Source: Leishmania donovani (Eukaryota; Euglenozoa; Kinetoplastea; Trypanosomatida; Trypanosomatidae). From it: 64,000 nt of DNA. A program made the position numbers and the translations under genes. The DNA is taken from positions 446,734 through 510,733 of the forward strand of contig NC_018244.1 of NCBI RefSeq assembly GCF_000227135.1, read 5' to 3'. The notes under the pieces were generated by a model that had not been told where the DNA came from, did not search any database, and saw only the letters and a program-made list of their open reading frames with translations. Positions 48,804-59,346 of this stretch are shown one piece after another. Position 1 is the first letter of the stretch. Each line of letters starts with the position of its first letter.

Positions 48804-48851
48804 AACACATACACGCACACACGCACACACGCACACACGCACACACGCACA
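48804..48851. repeat. Tandem octamer ACACACGC, about five copies
   Basis: After a short ACACAT lead-in, the unit ACACACGC recurs about five times without visible error, then continues into CACAAACATG. Simple tandem repeat in the gene desert. Confidence 0.7.
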
Positions 48852-51339
48852 AACATGCACACGCATCAGTTTCTTGGTTGTAGGGCTGCGCCGCTGCCGA
48901 CTTGTGCAGGCCCTTTCCCCTCTCAGTTTCCAGTCGATGCACCGTTGCTGGCCGTCTTCCCCTCCTGGTGGTGTCTTGCATGTATGTTTTTCTTTTGCGC
49001 TTTCCACTTGCCGTGCTTTGGTGTCCGTGTGGTGACTGTGCTGGGCCCTTCTCCTCCGCCCCCTCCGAGCTGCTCTTTCTCTGCATGTTCAGAGAGCGTC
49101 GCCCCGCCCTGCGCGCCTCGTCTCCCGTGTGTTTGCATCTCTCCTTCCTTCTTTTCCAAGGATGACGAGGCGAGACGACGACGGACCGCAGCCCAAGTAG
49201 GTATTTGCTTGCACCCAACGACTGCCGTCCCACGTTGCCGATTTTTCTTGTTTTCCCTTCGCGCCGTGCTCATGCCTGCGCGCATGGGCTCTGCCCCCCC
49301 CCCCTCCCCCACGCGTCTCTCTCCCTCTGTCTGCGTCTGTCTTCTTCCCTCCACAGGGCGACGAGCGCCGGCGTGTGGGGCTTTACTTTGTTTGCGCTTC
49401 CACACGCGTGTGCGCCACACACACACACACACACACCTGCTTCTTCTTCCCTTCCCGTGCTCTGCAACCCCGATACCGACACCAACAGCTTCGCCACAAC
49501 AGACGCAGCCGCCATGCTCATGTGCACCAAGACTTCGCTACCTCCCCGGGCCCCCTCGCCTCTTCTTCCTTCGTTGCTCGGCCCCTTTCGTTCCTCTGCG
49601 CCCGTCTTCCCCGTACCATCGCTATCGGCGCAGTGTCGCGGCGACGGCGGTGCAGACAAGTTCTTCTTCCTGCTCGCCTCCCTTTCGAATCGCGCATTGT
49701 CGTGGGCTTCCGGTTGTCTTCGTGTGTTGCGCTCACCCCCCCTTCATATATTTTGGTTAGTCGCCCTCCCACCTTTCCCCCAGCCATACTCGTAACCCAC
49801 TCCTTCTTCGTAAGCCTTCAGCATGTCGGGCCTGCCACGTCCTCTCTTCCCTCTGCAGCCTCCCTTTTTTTGTTGACTGGCACCTTGCTCACGCCCTCGG
49901 CCACGCCTCCACTCTCCTAGCTCGTGCGCGTATGCCGGCGTGTGTCCGCGGATGAGTCGAATTCGTGCCTCGCCATCCTTCCCCACCACACAGACACAGG
50001 GGAAGCTGGATAGATGCGCAAAGACATCACAGGCTTGCACATCAGCGCTGCTGCCCCCACCCCCTCCGCTCCCTCTTTGATGCATCTCTTCGGTTGCGTT
50101 GCCGTTGCTGTGGCGGCGCTGGCCGTTCTCTTCCGAGTTCTTTTCTTCGGTTGCTGCGCTGGAAGCTTGCCGTGGTCTTTCCCCTCCTCCCCACTTCGTT
50201 TTGGTGTGTGTCTCTTCTCTGTGCCCTCCGCCCCGCTCACACCACACGTGCGCGTGTGCCTCTTCACCGATGTGGCCATCCTTTCTCGCTTTCTTGGTGT
50301 TTGTGTGTGCTCTCTTGTCTTCTTTTTGCACCTTTGTGGTGGCGTGTGGGGCGGCCGCAGCCTCAGTCGGAGTGAGGGCACCGATGAAACACGTGCGCGG
50401 GCACAGCTGGAGAACATCCCGTGGTAAGAACCGCCCTTCTTCGCCCCGTTCTTCGGACCAAAAGGAGCCTCACATACGTTCTCTGCATTGCGGAGCCGTG
50501 CGTGTAATGTGACCAGGTCTTTCTCTCCACCTTCTCCCCTCCCCTCCCCCCTTCTTCCTCTCACCTCGTGTGCGGACTGTCCGATAAGAGGGAAGATCGG
50601 TGGCCAGCACTCGGGCCATCAGGGAGGGGGGGGGCAGAGTATTCCTCAGTAGGTATCCTGCACAGGAGACCGCAAGGGCAGATGCGCGCGGCTTGATCTT
50701 TTGTGCTTGTCTTTGTCGCAGCACCGAATCGCCTCCGTGCACATCGGCATCCCACCTCGCTCTCTACCTCGAATCCTTTTTATGGTTGCCCTTCCAACCC
50801 CCTGTATTGTTCCCCTTTTCAACGTGCGTGCGTGCGCCATGAGCTGTCGTGACGCCTTGTGCGCTCGTTGTGGGCGCGCCGCGTTTCCTTTCTACACCCC
50901 GTCCCTTTTCAGGCAATGATAGCAGCATAGAGCGGAGAGTGCGAGCGAGAAAGGAGGGGCAGCGGCGCCGCTTACTGCGGCCTCCTGCCGAAGCGGATGA
51001 CGACGAAGGTCCTGATGGTTGTCCGTCTCCTGCTCTACATCGCACCTCGCTCTGCCATGTGGTTTGCACCTCCCTATTTCTTTCCTTTTTTTGGGTTCCT
51101 GTGCGTGCGTGCATGTGTGTGTGTGTCTTGCAGGGCACCTCTAGTCGTCTTCCTGTGTCTCTCTGATATTCTTTTTCGGTGTTTTACGTACACGTCTGTT
51201 CACCCCCCCCCTCCCCCATTCACCGCACCCATGACGACGACGACGACGGGGGGGGATGGGAGAGGGACGCACACCGCCCCGTGCGTGGCATCTCCGGTAC
51301 TCTGCACATCTCTCTCTCTCTGTGGGCGGAAGCCAGGCG

Positions 51340-51830
51340 GTCCCTCTATCCCTGCCAAATGCCAGAGTCACTTCCGGCGGTCACAGGGCCGAGCGCCTGC
51401 GACGTGGCGAAGTCAGGGCGCCTCATCGCCACCGATGCCGACGGCCACACCCTCGACGGCGTGGCGTCGGAGCGACCCGAGACCGCGAGCACGCCTGCAC
51501 CATCCATACGATCGACGAGGCGCCAGCGCGACTCGAACACATCCCGCCCCGCCCTCGCTGCCTGCGGGTGTACGTGTGCGTACGGGGGGAGCTTGAGCCA
51601 CCGCGAGGAGGATCACACCAGGTGGCGGCCGGCATGATGAGGGAGGCGCTGTGAGGCGACCTGCGAGGCGAGGGACGGATGAGTAAAGAATGGAGTCAGA
51701 GGTCGTGCTCCGACGGCTGAGCCGGCGCATTGCTGTACTGGCCCTTCGAGCGCTGCTTCGCACCACGCGGATGGGGCCCTGCGACACGGCCGGGACCAGT
51801 GTGAGGCCTGATCTCCTGCCTTGCGACAGA
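51340..51830. other. GC-rich, coding-like stretch in the desert; possible decayed element
   Basis: The base composition switches from T/C-rich to coding-like. Readable peptide pieces exist in different frames, for example ACDVAKSGRLIATDADGHTL and then PRCLRVYVCVRGELEPPR and ESEVVLRRLSRRIAVLALR, joined only by frameshifts. I cannot assign a family. A degenerate retroposon of the SIDER/DIRE type, common in Leishmania 3' UTRs, or a decayed gene would explain it. Neither is shown. Confidence 0.3.
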
Positions 51831-53000
51831 AATGGGCGCGTCGAAGGGTGCAAATTCGCTTCCATGTTTTTTGCATCTGTGTGCCCCCTCTCCCTTCTCC
51901 TCTCCCTCGGCGTGCTCTTCCACGCTTGCTCGTTGCTGCTGCTGTGTGTGGGGTGCTAACAGAGAAGGTCTTTCTCCTCCGGTCCGTTTTCTTGTTTTCC
52001 TTTCGTTTATGCCGTGAGGTGCTGTGATATGTGCATGCGTTCATGGGAGCGATCGCTTTCCTTCCCTCTGCAGTCAGTTCTCACGCTGTGTAGAGCCCCT
52101 CTCTCGTATTTCTTTGCTGCGCCTTCTTCTGGTGCTCGCGTCTCTCCCTCTATCCGCGCGTTCTTGGTGCGGTGCCCAAGCATGTGGGCACAACCCACAC
52201 CCACGCATGCGTGTCTGTGTCACCTCTCCGTCATTGACCGCAGTGATGTGTCACGGCTGATGCTGCTGCGTGGACAGAATTCGTAGTGCGGCCGACTTCG
52301 GCGTGTTTCTCTCTCGGTGTGTGTGCGTGTGCGTGCGCCTTCATTCGTATGACTTTGTCTTTTCCTAGCTGCCCTCCCTTACCACTGTTGCGTCCCTCGT
52401 GGCATCACTCGGCTGTTGTTCTTCTTCCTCGCTGTTTTCCTGGTGTCTTTCTCAAGTGCTTGTCTGTCCGCAGTGATGCCGCGGCGTGCGCCAGCACACC
52501 CCCACCTCATTCTCCCCTCTGTGAATCTCCGACCATGTCGAATGTACAGGCGTTCATGCAGACCACAAGCATGAAAAGGGGACGAACACCCAACCCACAC
52601 GCGGACACGGGCGCCCCTCTCTCTCTACGCACATGCACACCCTTGTCGAGTGTGAGGGAGACGACGCTGTTGCTTGGACGCTTGCGTGTATGTCTGTGTG
52701 CGTGTGCTCGTAACGCATAGGCAAAGGACGGCGCCCCGCGAAGATGTGCCCTGCCCTTTCCTTGAAGGGGCGCAGTGCGTTCGCCTTGAACCCTGCATCC
52801 GCCAGCCTCTCTTCCTTCCTCTGCTCCGCCTCGTTGTCGTCGCCGTCGCCGAGCTGCTGCGGAAGCAGGCTTTCATGCCTCCCTGCGCTCCATACTCTCG
52901 TGTGCGTGTGTGTCTCGTTGTCCCTTGCGCATGCCGCCAACGCCTTCCTCGCACTCTTGCTGGCCTCCGCCACGCTCAACTCCTCCTCAACGCATAACAT

Positions 53001-53014
53001 CCTTTTTCACTCAG
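53001..53014 (+). promoter_or_regulatory. Candidate trans-splice acceptor of hydrolase 2
   Basis: CCTTTTTCACTCAG is an almost ideal pyrimidine-AG signal; its AG (53013-53014) lies only about 20 bases before the ATG at 53034, which would give a very short leader. Confidence 0.45.
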
Positions 53015-53033
53015 GGCCCACTCACATTGCTTC

Positions 53034-54329
53034 ATGCCTGGTCCTGCTGCACCGTCAACGTTGTCCCCGCCTCAGCGGGTCGCTGTGCTGCGCCCACGCG
53101 ACCAGTTCGCCGAGGTGGGCCGCTGCCACAGCACGGGACGCACAATTCGCCTCTGCTACAACACCTTCGGCGCGGCAAAGGACCCGTGCGTGCTACTCGT
53201 CATGGGCCTCGCCTCCCCAGGGCTCTTCTGGGATGATCGTCTGTGCACGCTGCTTGCGCACTCCGGCCCGTACCACGTCATCCGCTTCGACAACCGCGAT
53301 GTCGGCTGCAGCACCCACCTTGACGACTGCAAGGGTAGCGATGGTGCGTTGCCGGTGGGACCAGCCAGCTACCTGCGCTACGCCTACGCGGCGCTGCGCC
53401 CCGGAACGCGGTCGATCCGGGAGGTCTACACCCTTAATGATATGGCAGCCGATGCCTTTGGCTTGCTGGACGTGCTGCGCATCCGCTTCGTTCACCTTGT
53501 CGGCTCGTCGGCGGGCGGCATGATTGCGCAGTGCATGGTGCTGGCGCATCCGGAGCGCGTTCTCTCGCTGACACTCATGTCCACCCACTCGAGCTCTCCT
53601 CACGCGCAGTGGCCGGGGATACGTGACATCATGAGCCTCATCTCGCTCGTGCCCAAGTCGACGTCGGCCAGGTACGCAAGCCGCATCGCACGGGCCACGA
53701 GCGCAGAGGAGCGGCAGCGGTTGTGCGCGGAGAGAGATGCGGAGCGGGTGACTGCTTACGCGGCCAGCTTTACCAAACTGCTAGAAAAGATGTCTGGTGA
53801 CCGGGGCAAGTATCCGTTTGATCATGTCGCAGCGCAACGGCAGATGACGCGCATCTTCAAGCGCAGCCTATGCGTGACCGGCGGCCCGCGGCAGTTTCTG
53901 GCGCTGCTGAACGCGCCATGCCGCGACGACGCGCTGCGGCAGCGCATCACCAGTGTTGCACCGATGTCGCAAAGCAAGGCGGGGGGCAACAAGAACATCA
54001 GCAGGCATGCAACCTCAGCGGTCACGACGCCTTTTTACGTGCCCACCATCATCATCCAGGGCGACTGCGATCCACTCGTGCCTGCCTCCAACGCGCGTCA
54101 CCTAGCTTCCGTGATAGCGGGTAGTCGCCTCTACGTGGTGGAGGGCATGGGCCACACCTTGATTCCCGCCTTGAGAGGCACATACATCCAAATCATACGC
54201 GATAACGTGCGCGCTGGCGAAGCTGCGGCGCAGTCGTTAGGGCGTAAGGCTCAACAAACTGCTGCTGCTGCCGCTGATGGCGGTTTGTCCGCCAAGAAGC
54301 AACCAGTGAAGGCCGCCTCCCGGCTGTAA
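53034..54329 (+). CDS. Alpha/beta hydrolase, 431 aa, with C-terminal SRL (putative glycosomal; paralogue 2 of 4)
   Basis: The ATG at 53034 follows a strong splice signal. Motifs: VGRCHSTG near residue 30, VLLVMGLASPG (53-63), RFDNRDVGCSTH (84-95), nucleophile elbow GSSAGGM (Ser159), QGDCDPLVP (Asp346) and EGMGHT (His374). The catalytic triad is therefore complete. Compared with the paralogue at 36888 there is an extended cap region (190-335) and a polar Ala-rich tail. The last three residues are SRL, which fits the type 1 peroxisomal targeting consensus [SAC]-[KRH]-[LM]; in trypanosomatids this would direct the enzyme to glycosomes. None of the other three hydrolases ends this way. The substrate is unknown; the DNRDxGxST motif points to the bacterial-type esterase branch. 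Confidence 0.87.
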   Translation: MPGPAAPSTLSPPQRVAVLRPRDQFAEVGRCHSTGRTIRLCYNTFGAAKDPCVLLVMGLASPGLFWDDRLCTLLAHSGPYHVIRFDNRDVGCSTHLDDCKGSDGALPVGPASYLRYAYAALRPGTRSIREVYTLNDMAADAFGLLDVLRIRFVHLVGSSAGGMIAQCMVLAHPERVLSLTLMSTHSSSPHAQWPGIRDIMSLISLVPKSTSARYASRIARATSAEERQRLCAERDAERVTAYAASFTKLLEKMSGDRGKYPFDHVAAQRQMTRIFKRSLCVTGGPRQFLALLNAPCRDDALRQRITSVAPMSQSKAGGNKNISRHATSAVTTPFYVPTIIIQGDCDPLVPASNARHLASVIAGSRLYVVEGMGHTLIPALRGTYIQIIRDNVRAGEAAAQSLGRKAQQTAAAAADGGLSAKKQPVKAASRL

Positions 54330-55193
54330 GGGGCAAGGGTGGTGGGAGAAATGGGTGCGCCATCCGCTTGCATGTGTTTATAAGCCGCCTCCTTGCTCTC
54401 TGTCGGCAGCACAACGCTGCACTCCGTATTTCCTTTTCCCAACCTGTATGCTCCCTGTCGTTCCCCTCGTAGGTGGAGCACCTCTACTCGAAGCGTACAC
54501 CCACCGACATACTCCTGCGCACAGAAGGATGCGCTGACTCGTTCTCGACTCCCTCTTTCTGTTGATTTCGTCGCTGCCATCGACTCTTGCGCGCGCCTCA
54601 TTTCGAGTGATGTGCTCGCGCTCGAAGCCGGTGACGGAGGTGTGCGTGTGTGTGTGAGGGAAGAGAGTCGGACAAATGCGGCTAAGAGCTGATCCGCCTC
54701 GCTGTGCGGCATGTACTCCGCTACCGCCCCCCACCCTCGCCCGCTTCCGCGTCGGGAGAGGGGAGGGGGAGCTGCACGCATGCAAGGGGAGGCCCTCACC
54801 CCCGTCACCTTTCTACCCCTGCTACTGCCGGCGCACATGCGTGTGGGCGGGGGCACGCCCTTCTCACTCCTCACGGAAGACTCGCTTGCGCCTGCAGCGG
54901 CCCTTTTCTGTACCGCTGTGCTCTCCTCTCTGCTCCGTCCTTGTGACCTGCTCTGGCTCGCCTAACTGTGGAGGAGGCGAATACACCATCTCGAAGAAAG
55001 AGCATCCGCGCCTCCACCCAGCACCATCACGACCACCAACATCGCCGCCGCCGCCACCGCCACCAGACGCACCCCCCCTACACACACACAAAAACGAAAA
55101 GCTCGGCAAGGGAAAGAGGAACGAGTGGAGCTCTCAGTTCGGTCTATCTGCGCACTTCCCCTTCCTCGCCTTCCCCTCGCCAACATACAGAAC
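54330..55193. other. Intergenic region, hydrolase 2 to hydrolase 3
   Basis: About 860 bases, shorter than most spacers here, C/T-rich towards its end (55142-55180) with an AG at 55189-55190 only three bases before the next ATG. No gene seen. Confidence 0.55.
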
Positions 55194-56366
55194 ATGCCTC
55201 AGCATAACGACGGCGGATACGTGGTGGTGAGCGACGGATCGACGTCGCCGCATCCTCAAACAGCGACGAAGCAGCCTACCAGGCCAGAGGACATGGACCT
55301 TCCACCAGCCATCCTTGAGGAGCTTAGCCGCATCTTCCCGCGCCCACCAGATGACGCCTTCGTACATGTTGGGCGCTGCGCCAGCACCGGCAAGGACATC
55401 ACGCTCTGCTACAGTGCCTTTGGCGACCCGTCAGACCCATGCATTCTTCTCATCATGGGCATGAACGCGACGTCGCTCATGTGGGACACCCGTTTTTGCG
55501 GCTACCTGGCTGCAGCCGGCTTCTACGTGATTCGCTACGACAACCGCGACGTTGGCCTCTCCACGCACCTTGACGAGTACCCGTCGCCGTTCATACTTCG
55601 CATGGCGCTGCCTACGTGGGCGTCCATCGGCGAAGGCTCCTTAGCCTACACGCTGGAGGACATGGCCGAGGACGCCGTCGGCCTTCTGAAGGCGCTGAGG
55701 ATCAGCCAAGCGCACATTGTAGGCTGTTCGATGGGTGGCATGATTGCGCAGCTGTTGACATTGCGGCACCCAGACATGGTCGCGAGCCTATGCCTTCACT
55801 CCACCTCTGCTGGTCCCGCCTGGCCCAGGGCGTCGCTGCTGATGAACATCCTCGACCAGCCAGAGAGCACCCGTGATGTGCACTCGGTGCTGGACTACCG
55901 CGTGCGCTTCTTCAAGGCAGTCGCAGGCGACATGACCTTTCACGAGCGCGAGTTCCGTCTCGGCATGTGGTTCGACTTTGCGCGAGCGCCGTACCAGGGA
56001 GGCGGGCGCCGACATCTGGCCGCGATTGTGCGCTCCAAGGACCGCAGCGCTGCCCTCAAGGCTCACATCAACCGACTGAACAGCACCATGACACGTGGCA
56101 GCGAGCGTGGCAGCTCATCACTGCCGGCATCGGGCACGACGCCGTCGCGGTGCATCCCTGTGGTGGTGCTGCACGGTGGGAAAGACCCGCTGGTGGTGCT
56201 CTCTAACGCGCAGCATCTCGCCAGCTGCATCAACGGTGCTCGACTGGTGGTCTTTCCGAAGATGGGCCACTACTTCTCCAAGGAAATGTATCGAGCCATC
56301 GCGGACGAGATTATTCTGAACGCGCGCACGGATGCGACAGCCATGATGAACGCGTTTCCATCTTGA
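55194..56366 (+). CDS. Alpha/beta hydrolase, 390 aa (paralogue 3 of 4)
   Basis: The first ATG of the frame is 55194, just after a pyrimidine-AG signal; a very short leader or an upstream acceptor is implied. Motifs: HVGRCASTGKD (58-68), CILLIMGMN (83-91), RYDNRDVGLSTH (114-125), nucleophile elbow GCSMGGM (Ser179), VVVLHGGKD (Asp331) and FPKMGHY (His359). The triad is complete. It is closest by eye to the product of 60330 in the GFYVIRYDNRD and MGHYF motifs and to 53034 in the N-terminal region. A Ser/Gly-rich linker (about 300-318) precedes the last strand pair. No C-terminal targeting signal (ends FPS). Function: hydrolase of unknown substrate, probably cytosolic. Confidence 0.87.
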   Translation: MPQHNDGGYVVVSDGSTSPHPQTATKQPTRPEDMDLPPAILEELSRIFPRPPDDAFVHVGRCASTGKDITLCYSAFGDPSDPCILLIMGMNATSLMWDTRFCGYLAAAGFYVIRYDNRDVGLSTHLDEYPSPFILRMALPTWASIGEGSLAYTLEDMAEDAVGLLKALRISQAHIVGCSMGGMIAQLLTLRHPDMVASLCLHSTSAGPAWPRASLLMNILDQPESTRDVHSVLDYRVRFFKAVAGDMTFHEREFRLGMWFDFARAPYQGGGRRHLAAIVRSKDRSAALKAHINRLNSTMTRGSERGSSSLPASGTTPSRCIPVVVLHGGKDPLVVLSNAQHLASCINGARLVVFPKMGHYFSKEMYRAIADEIILNARTDATAMMNAFPS

Positions 56367-56578
56367 GCTGCCGCTAATGATGCAAAACCCGACGCACACC
56401 TATAAATGCAGACATGCCCAGCGTTGTCAGGTAGCCTTGGGGCGTGGGGGTGCCGGGAGGCGCATTATCTGTTTTGGTGAACACCGTCGTCACGGGCACA
56501 CGCCTATGTGCGTGCGCACGCACACGCAGGCGTACAGAGGTACGTGTGCATCTTTCTCCACCCTTTCTTAGCTACAAC
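56367..56578. other. Spacer with candidate trans-splice acceptor
   Basis: A short spacer. TCTTTCTCCACCCTTTCTTAG ends with an AG at 56570-56571, eight bases before the ATG of the small frame at 56579. It may instead be an internal signal in a UTR. Confidence 0.3.
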
Positions 56579-56953
56579 ATGACGAGAGCACCATCGAGTT
56601 GCGCCATTGAGCTCTTCAGACTCCCATGTGGAGAATCAATACAACATATTGCGGGGATGCCACGGCTTGGTGCGACTCAGGGAGCAGCATGGCACATAGG
56701 CAGAGTGTGCAGGGTCTTCGAGGGCCTTGACCCGAAGCTGGCCAGCTTCCTCCTCGAGCTCATGCAGCATGCACCTAGACCACCACCCCCTATTACCCGG
56801 CCGACAGACACCACCACTTCCGCCCCCTTTAGCAGCACCGCTGACGCGGCCAGCTTGTATCAGGCTATGCGGTCCACCCGGGGTCTCCGTCTGGCGCCGA
56901 TCGCGCAGCACGTACCCAAAGAAGGGACAAACAAGGACAAGATGAGCCGATAA
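56579..56953 (+). CDS. Possible small protein, 124 aa, unknown
   Basis: A complete ATG frame with partly gene-like codon use directly after a strong pyrimidine-AG signal. The product has a mixed N-terminal half (VFEGLDPKLASFLLELMQHA is helix-like), a Pro/Thr/Ser linker and a basic C-terminus (KEGTNKDKMSR). No family recognised. The third-position bias is weaker than in the established genes, so it could be a fortuitous open frame in a UTR or a decayed gene fragment. Confidence 0.3.
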   Translation: MTRAPSSCAIELFRLPCGESIQHIAGMPRLGATQGAAWHIGRVCRVFEGLDPKLASFLLELMQHAPRPPPPITRPTDTTTSAPFSSTADAASLYQAMRSTRGLRLAPIAQHVPKEGTNKDKMSR

Positions 56954-58040
56954 GACGCATACCTCCGACTCGTCGTCTAGGACGGCTCGTTCCATGACGA
57001 CGAGGATTATATCCGTGGTGCGACGGAGGCAAGGCGAGCTGTCGCTGCGTATGCGTCTCTGTTTTGACTTGTTCGTGGCTGGGACTCGGACACACGTTGT
57101 GGATTCGCATAATGCGAACAAGAGAACCGCGGCGGCAACAACACTTCCTCCCTCTTATTTCACCTCGAGGAGGTTTATGTGTGTGTGTGTGTGCCTCCCT
57201 GCCGGCGTTCGCGTCTCTCACTCTGGATGTCGCTGCCCTTGGATGTGGTCCGCTCCACCTTACTCCACCACCGACACCCGCATGCGCCCTCACAATCTTC
57301 CCAACCCCTTCAGCACACAAACACGTGAGCAAAGTGCGGCTGCTCTGTGAGGGTGCGCGCGCGCGCGTGTGGGTGCCGTGTGGACTGCGGCACGGCCCTA
57401 CAAACTCAGGAGAGAGGGAAGAGGCAAGGGAGGCCAGCGACTCCCATTAAGGGACCCTTTTGGGCGTGCTTGCACGTGCATGCGCACAAGCCGGCTGCTG
57501 CTGTCTGGCTTTGCGCGGCTCGGCAGCTCTTTGCCCTTCTTTCCTCCTCCTCCTCACTGAGGCGCTGCTGCTGGAGCAGCGACAGACACGCTGACGCTAA
57601 CCCCCTCCATGCTCGCCGACGCAGTTGCACAGGCCCTCCCTACCGCCCTCGTTTGCCGTTCAAGTCCGAATCCGCAAATGCCTGTCTTGTGCAGCCGGGG
57701 GCGTTCGCGGCGCTGATTCAGGCACCCGCACGACGGCCACCTCTCCCTGCATCGTATCTCTCTCGCAGCTCTCATTTTTGAGTTGCCGCCATCGGGGCTC
57801 CGCACACGCGCTTTTCGTGCATCTGTGCAGGCCAGTCAGTGCCGCACCCGCCTCAGCCGTTCGTTCCTCCTCCTCATCGCCGCAGCAGCCTTCCCACTCT
57901 CTCTCCTCCCTGTTTTGCCCCTCCTGAGCCACCTGACCTACCTGACCTGCGCACGCACGCACGCATGCCGTACCCCTCGCCCCTTCCCTCTTCTCCAAAC
58001 CTTTTCACTTGCTGCTTGAACCCTGCGGCCTTCACTGTCG

Positions 58041-58056
58041 CCCCCCCCCCCCCCCC
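58041..58056. repeat. C16 homopolymer
   Basis: Sixteen consecutive C, followed by GCCC. It is prone to length error in sequencing and is G16 on the other strand. Confidence 0.8.
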
Positions 58057-59191
58057 GCCCTTACATAGGCCCCTCCCCTTCCCACTACTCGCGCTTGCTG
58101 CACCTTCCATGCCGCCCATCACGCGCGTCTTCCTTCTATAGAGCCCATCTGACTCGTTTGCGTAGGGTGTGGGGTGTGCGCACTGCTGCCGCTCCTGAAG
58201 ACGCTTGTTCCCCTCTATCGATGCCCATGGCCCCTTCCACCGCTTCGCCTTTTCGTCCTCCTCTCTTGGGTTGCGGCATCGCTTGTGCCTCATGCGCGGC
58301 TGCCGTGGTTTCCTCTTCGCCACCCTCACGCGGCACCGAAAATGGCGAAAACGCAAACCCGTGCCCCGATGCCCTCCCTTCCTCTCCCGAATAAGGGGGA
58401 CTTCGGCGTGGCACCCGTGCGCAGCGCACCGCGTGAAGTGAGCAGCGACTGGCCCACTTCCTGGAGGTCCTGCCGGGTGCAGGCCCGCTGCTGAGCGTGG
58501 TAGCGCTGCTCGGCAGGCTTTCTCACCGGTTTGCGCTACTCCGGCGACGTGACGGTCCGCCCGGGCGGCGAGCAGCAGCAGGTGACTCGTCATCTGGGGA
58601 CTGGCTCGTGGACGTGCCTTGCGCAGCGGACGACCCACTACTGGCGCTGCTCCATGCACGCCGTGTAGTGACTATGAATGGTGAAACTGTGTGTGCGGCC
58701 ATGCGGCTGGAGGGGTGACGCGGAGTGGGCGCGTTGCGGGAACTGCTGAACACGTGCCCGAGCGACGCGCTAGGCATGTGCGAGTCGATATGTGGGCAGG
58801 CTGCATGCAGATTGCAGGCACGTGCCGAGCCCTGAAGCAGGCAGCGGGGTCGGTGATTCAGGCTGCATGCCGGTTGAAGGTCACTATCAGCCGCGACGAA
58901 GCTGACGTCGCCCCGCCTCCCCTCCCCGCAGGCATGCGTTTGCAAGGGTGGCTCACGACAGTGAGGCGGACGATGTGTACCATGGAGGGAAACAGCCGGC
59001 CAGGAAGCTGCGCGCGGCGTCAGCTGGACGCGTGGCAGCGGATCAGCTGGGGCGTGTCTTGTGACGACTGTGGCTCAGTGCCGGCGTCGTGATGGTTCCT
59101 GCTCAGGGAGTGTGATGGCTTCTCGAAGGGGCGTGGCGGCTGTCCTCCAATGGATCGCATTTTATTGCAGGGTGGGTCGATCGCTGGCCGC

Positions 59192-59346
59192 GTGCGTGAA
59201 GCGAGCGACACAGCATGCCNNNNNNNNNNNNNNNNNNNNNNNNNNNNNNNNNNNNNNNNNNNNNNNNNNNNNNNNNNNNNNNNNNNNNNNNNNNNNNNNN
59301 NNNNNNNNNNNNNNNNNNGTGCGTGAAGCGAGCGACACAGCATGCC
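59192..59346. repeat. 28-bp perfect direct repeat flanking an assembly gap
   Basis: The 28 bases at 59192-59219 recur exactly at 59319-59346, immediately on each side of the N run. Either a real tandem repeat was too long to assemble, or two contigs overlapping by 28 bp were joined with padding. Confidence 0.9.
59220..59318. other. Assembly gap, 99 N
   Basis: An unbroken run of N; the number probably reflects a conventional pad rather than a measured length. Confidence 0.98.

Larger units (their letters stand above)
47241..53033. other. 5.8-kb gene desert
   Basis: The longest gap in the window. It is mostly T/C-rich with (CA)n runs at about 47918-47938 and 49420-49436, a tandem ACACACGC octamer at 48804-48851, and many pyrimidine tracts. 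The open frames are low complexity and shift composition at repeats; none has credible protein features. The stretch at 51340-51830 is more GC-rich and is annotated separately. The region may be an unusually long 3' UTR or intergenic spacer between the kinesin-like gene and the hydrolase at 53034. Confidence 0.55.

Noticed and set aside
48804..48851. Regular spaced repeats suggesting a CRISPR-like array
   Set aside because: Simple octamer tandem repeat without spacers, in a eukaryotic genome.
48855..49760. 301-codon plus-strand frame in the gene desert
   Set aside because: Crosses (CA)n microsatellite and pyrimidine tracts; the peptide is Ser/Pro/Cys-rich low complexity with no domain.
51520..51545. 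Minus-strand GTTCGAGTC resembling a tRNA B box
   Set aside because: No cloverleaf can be drawn around it.
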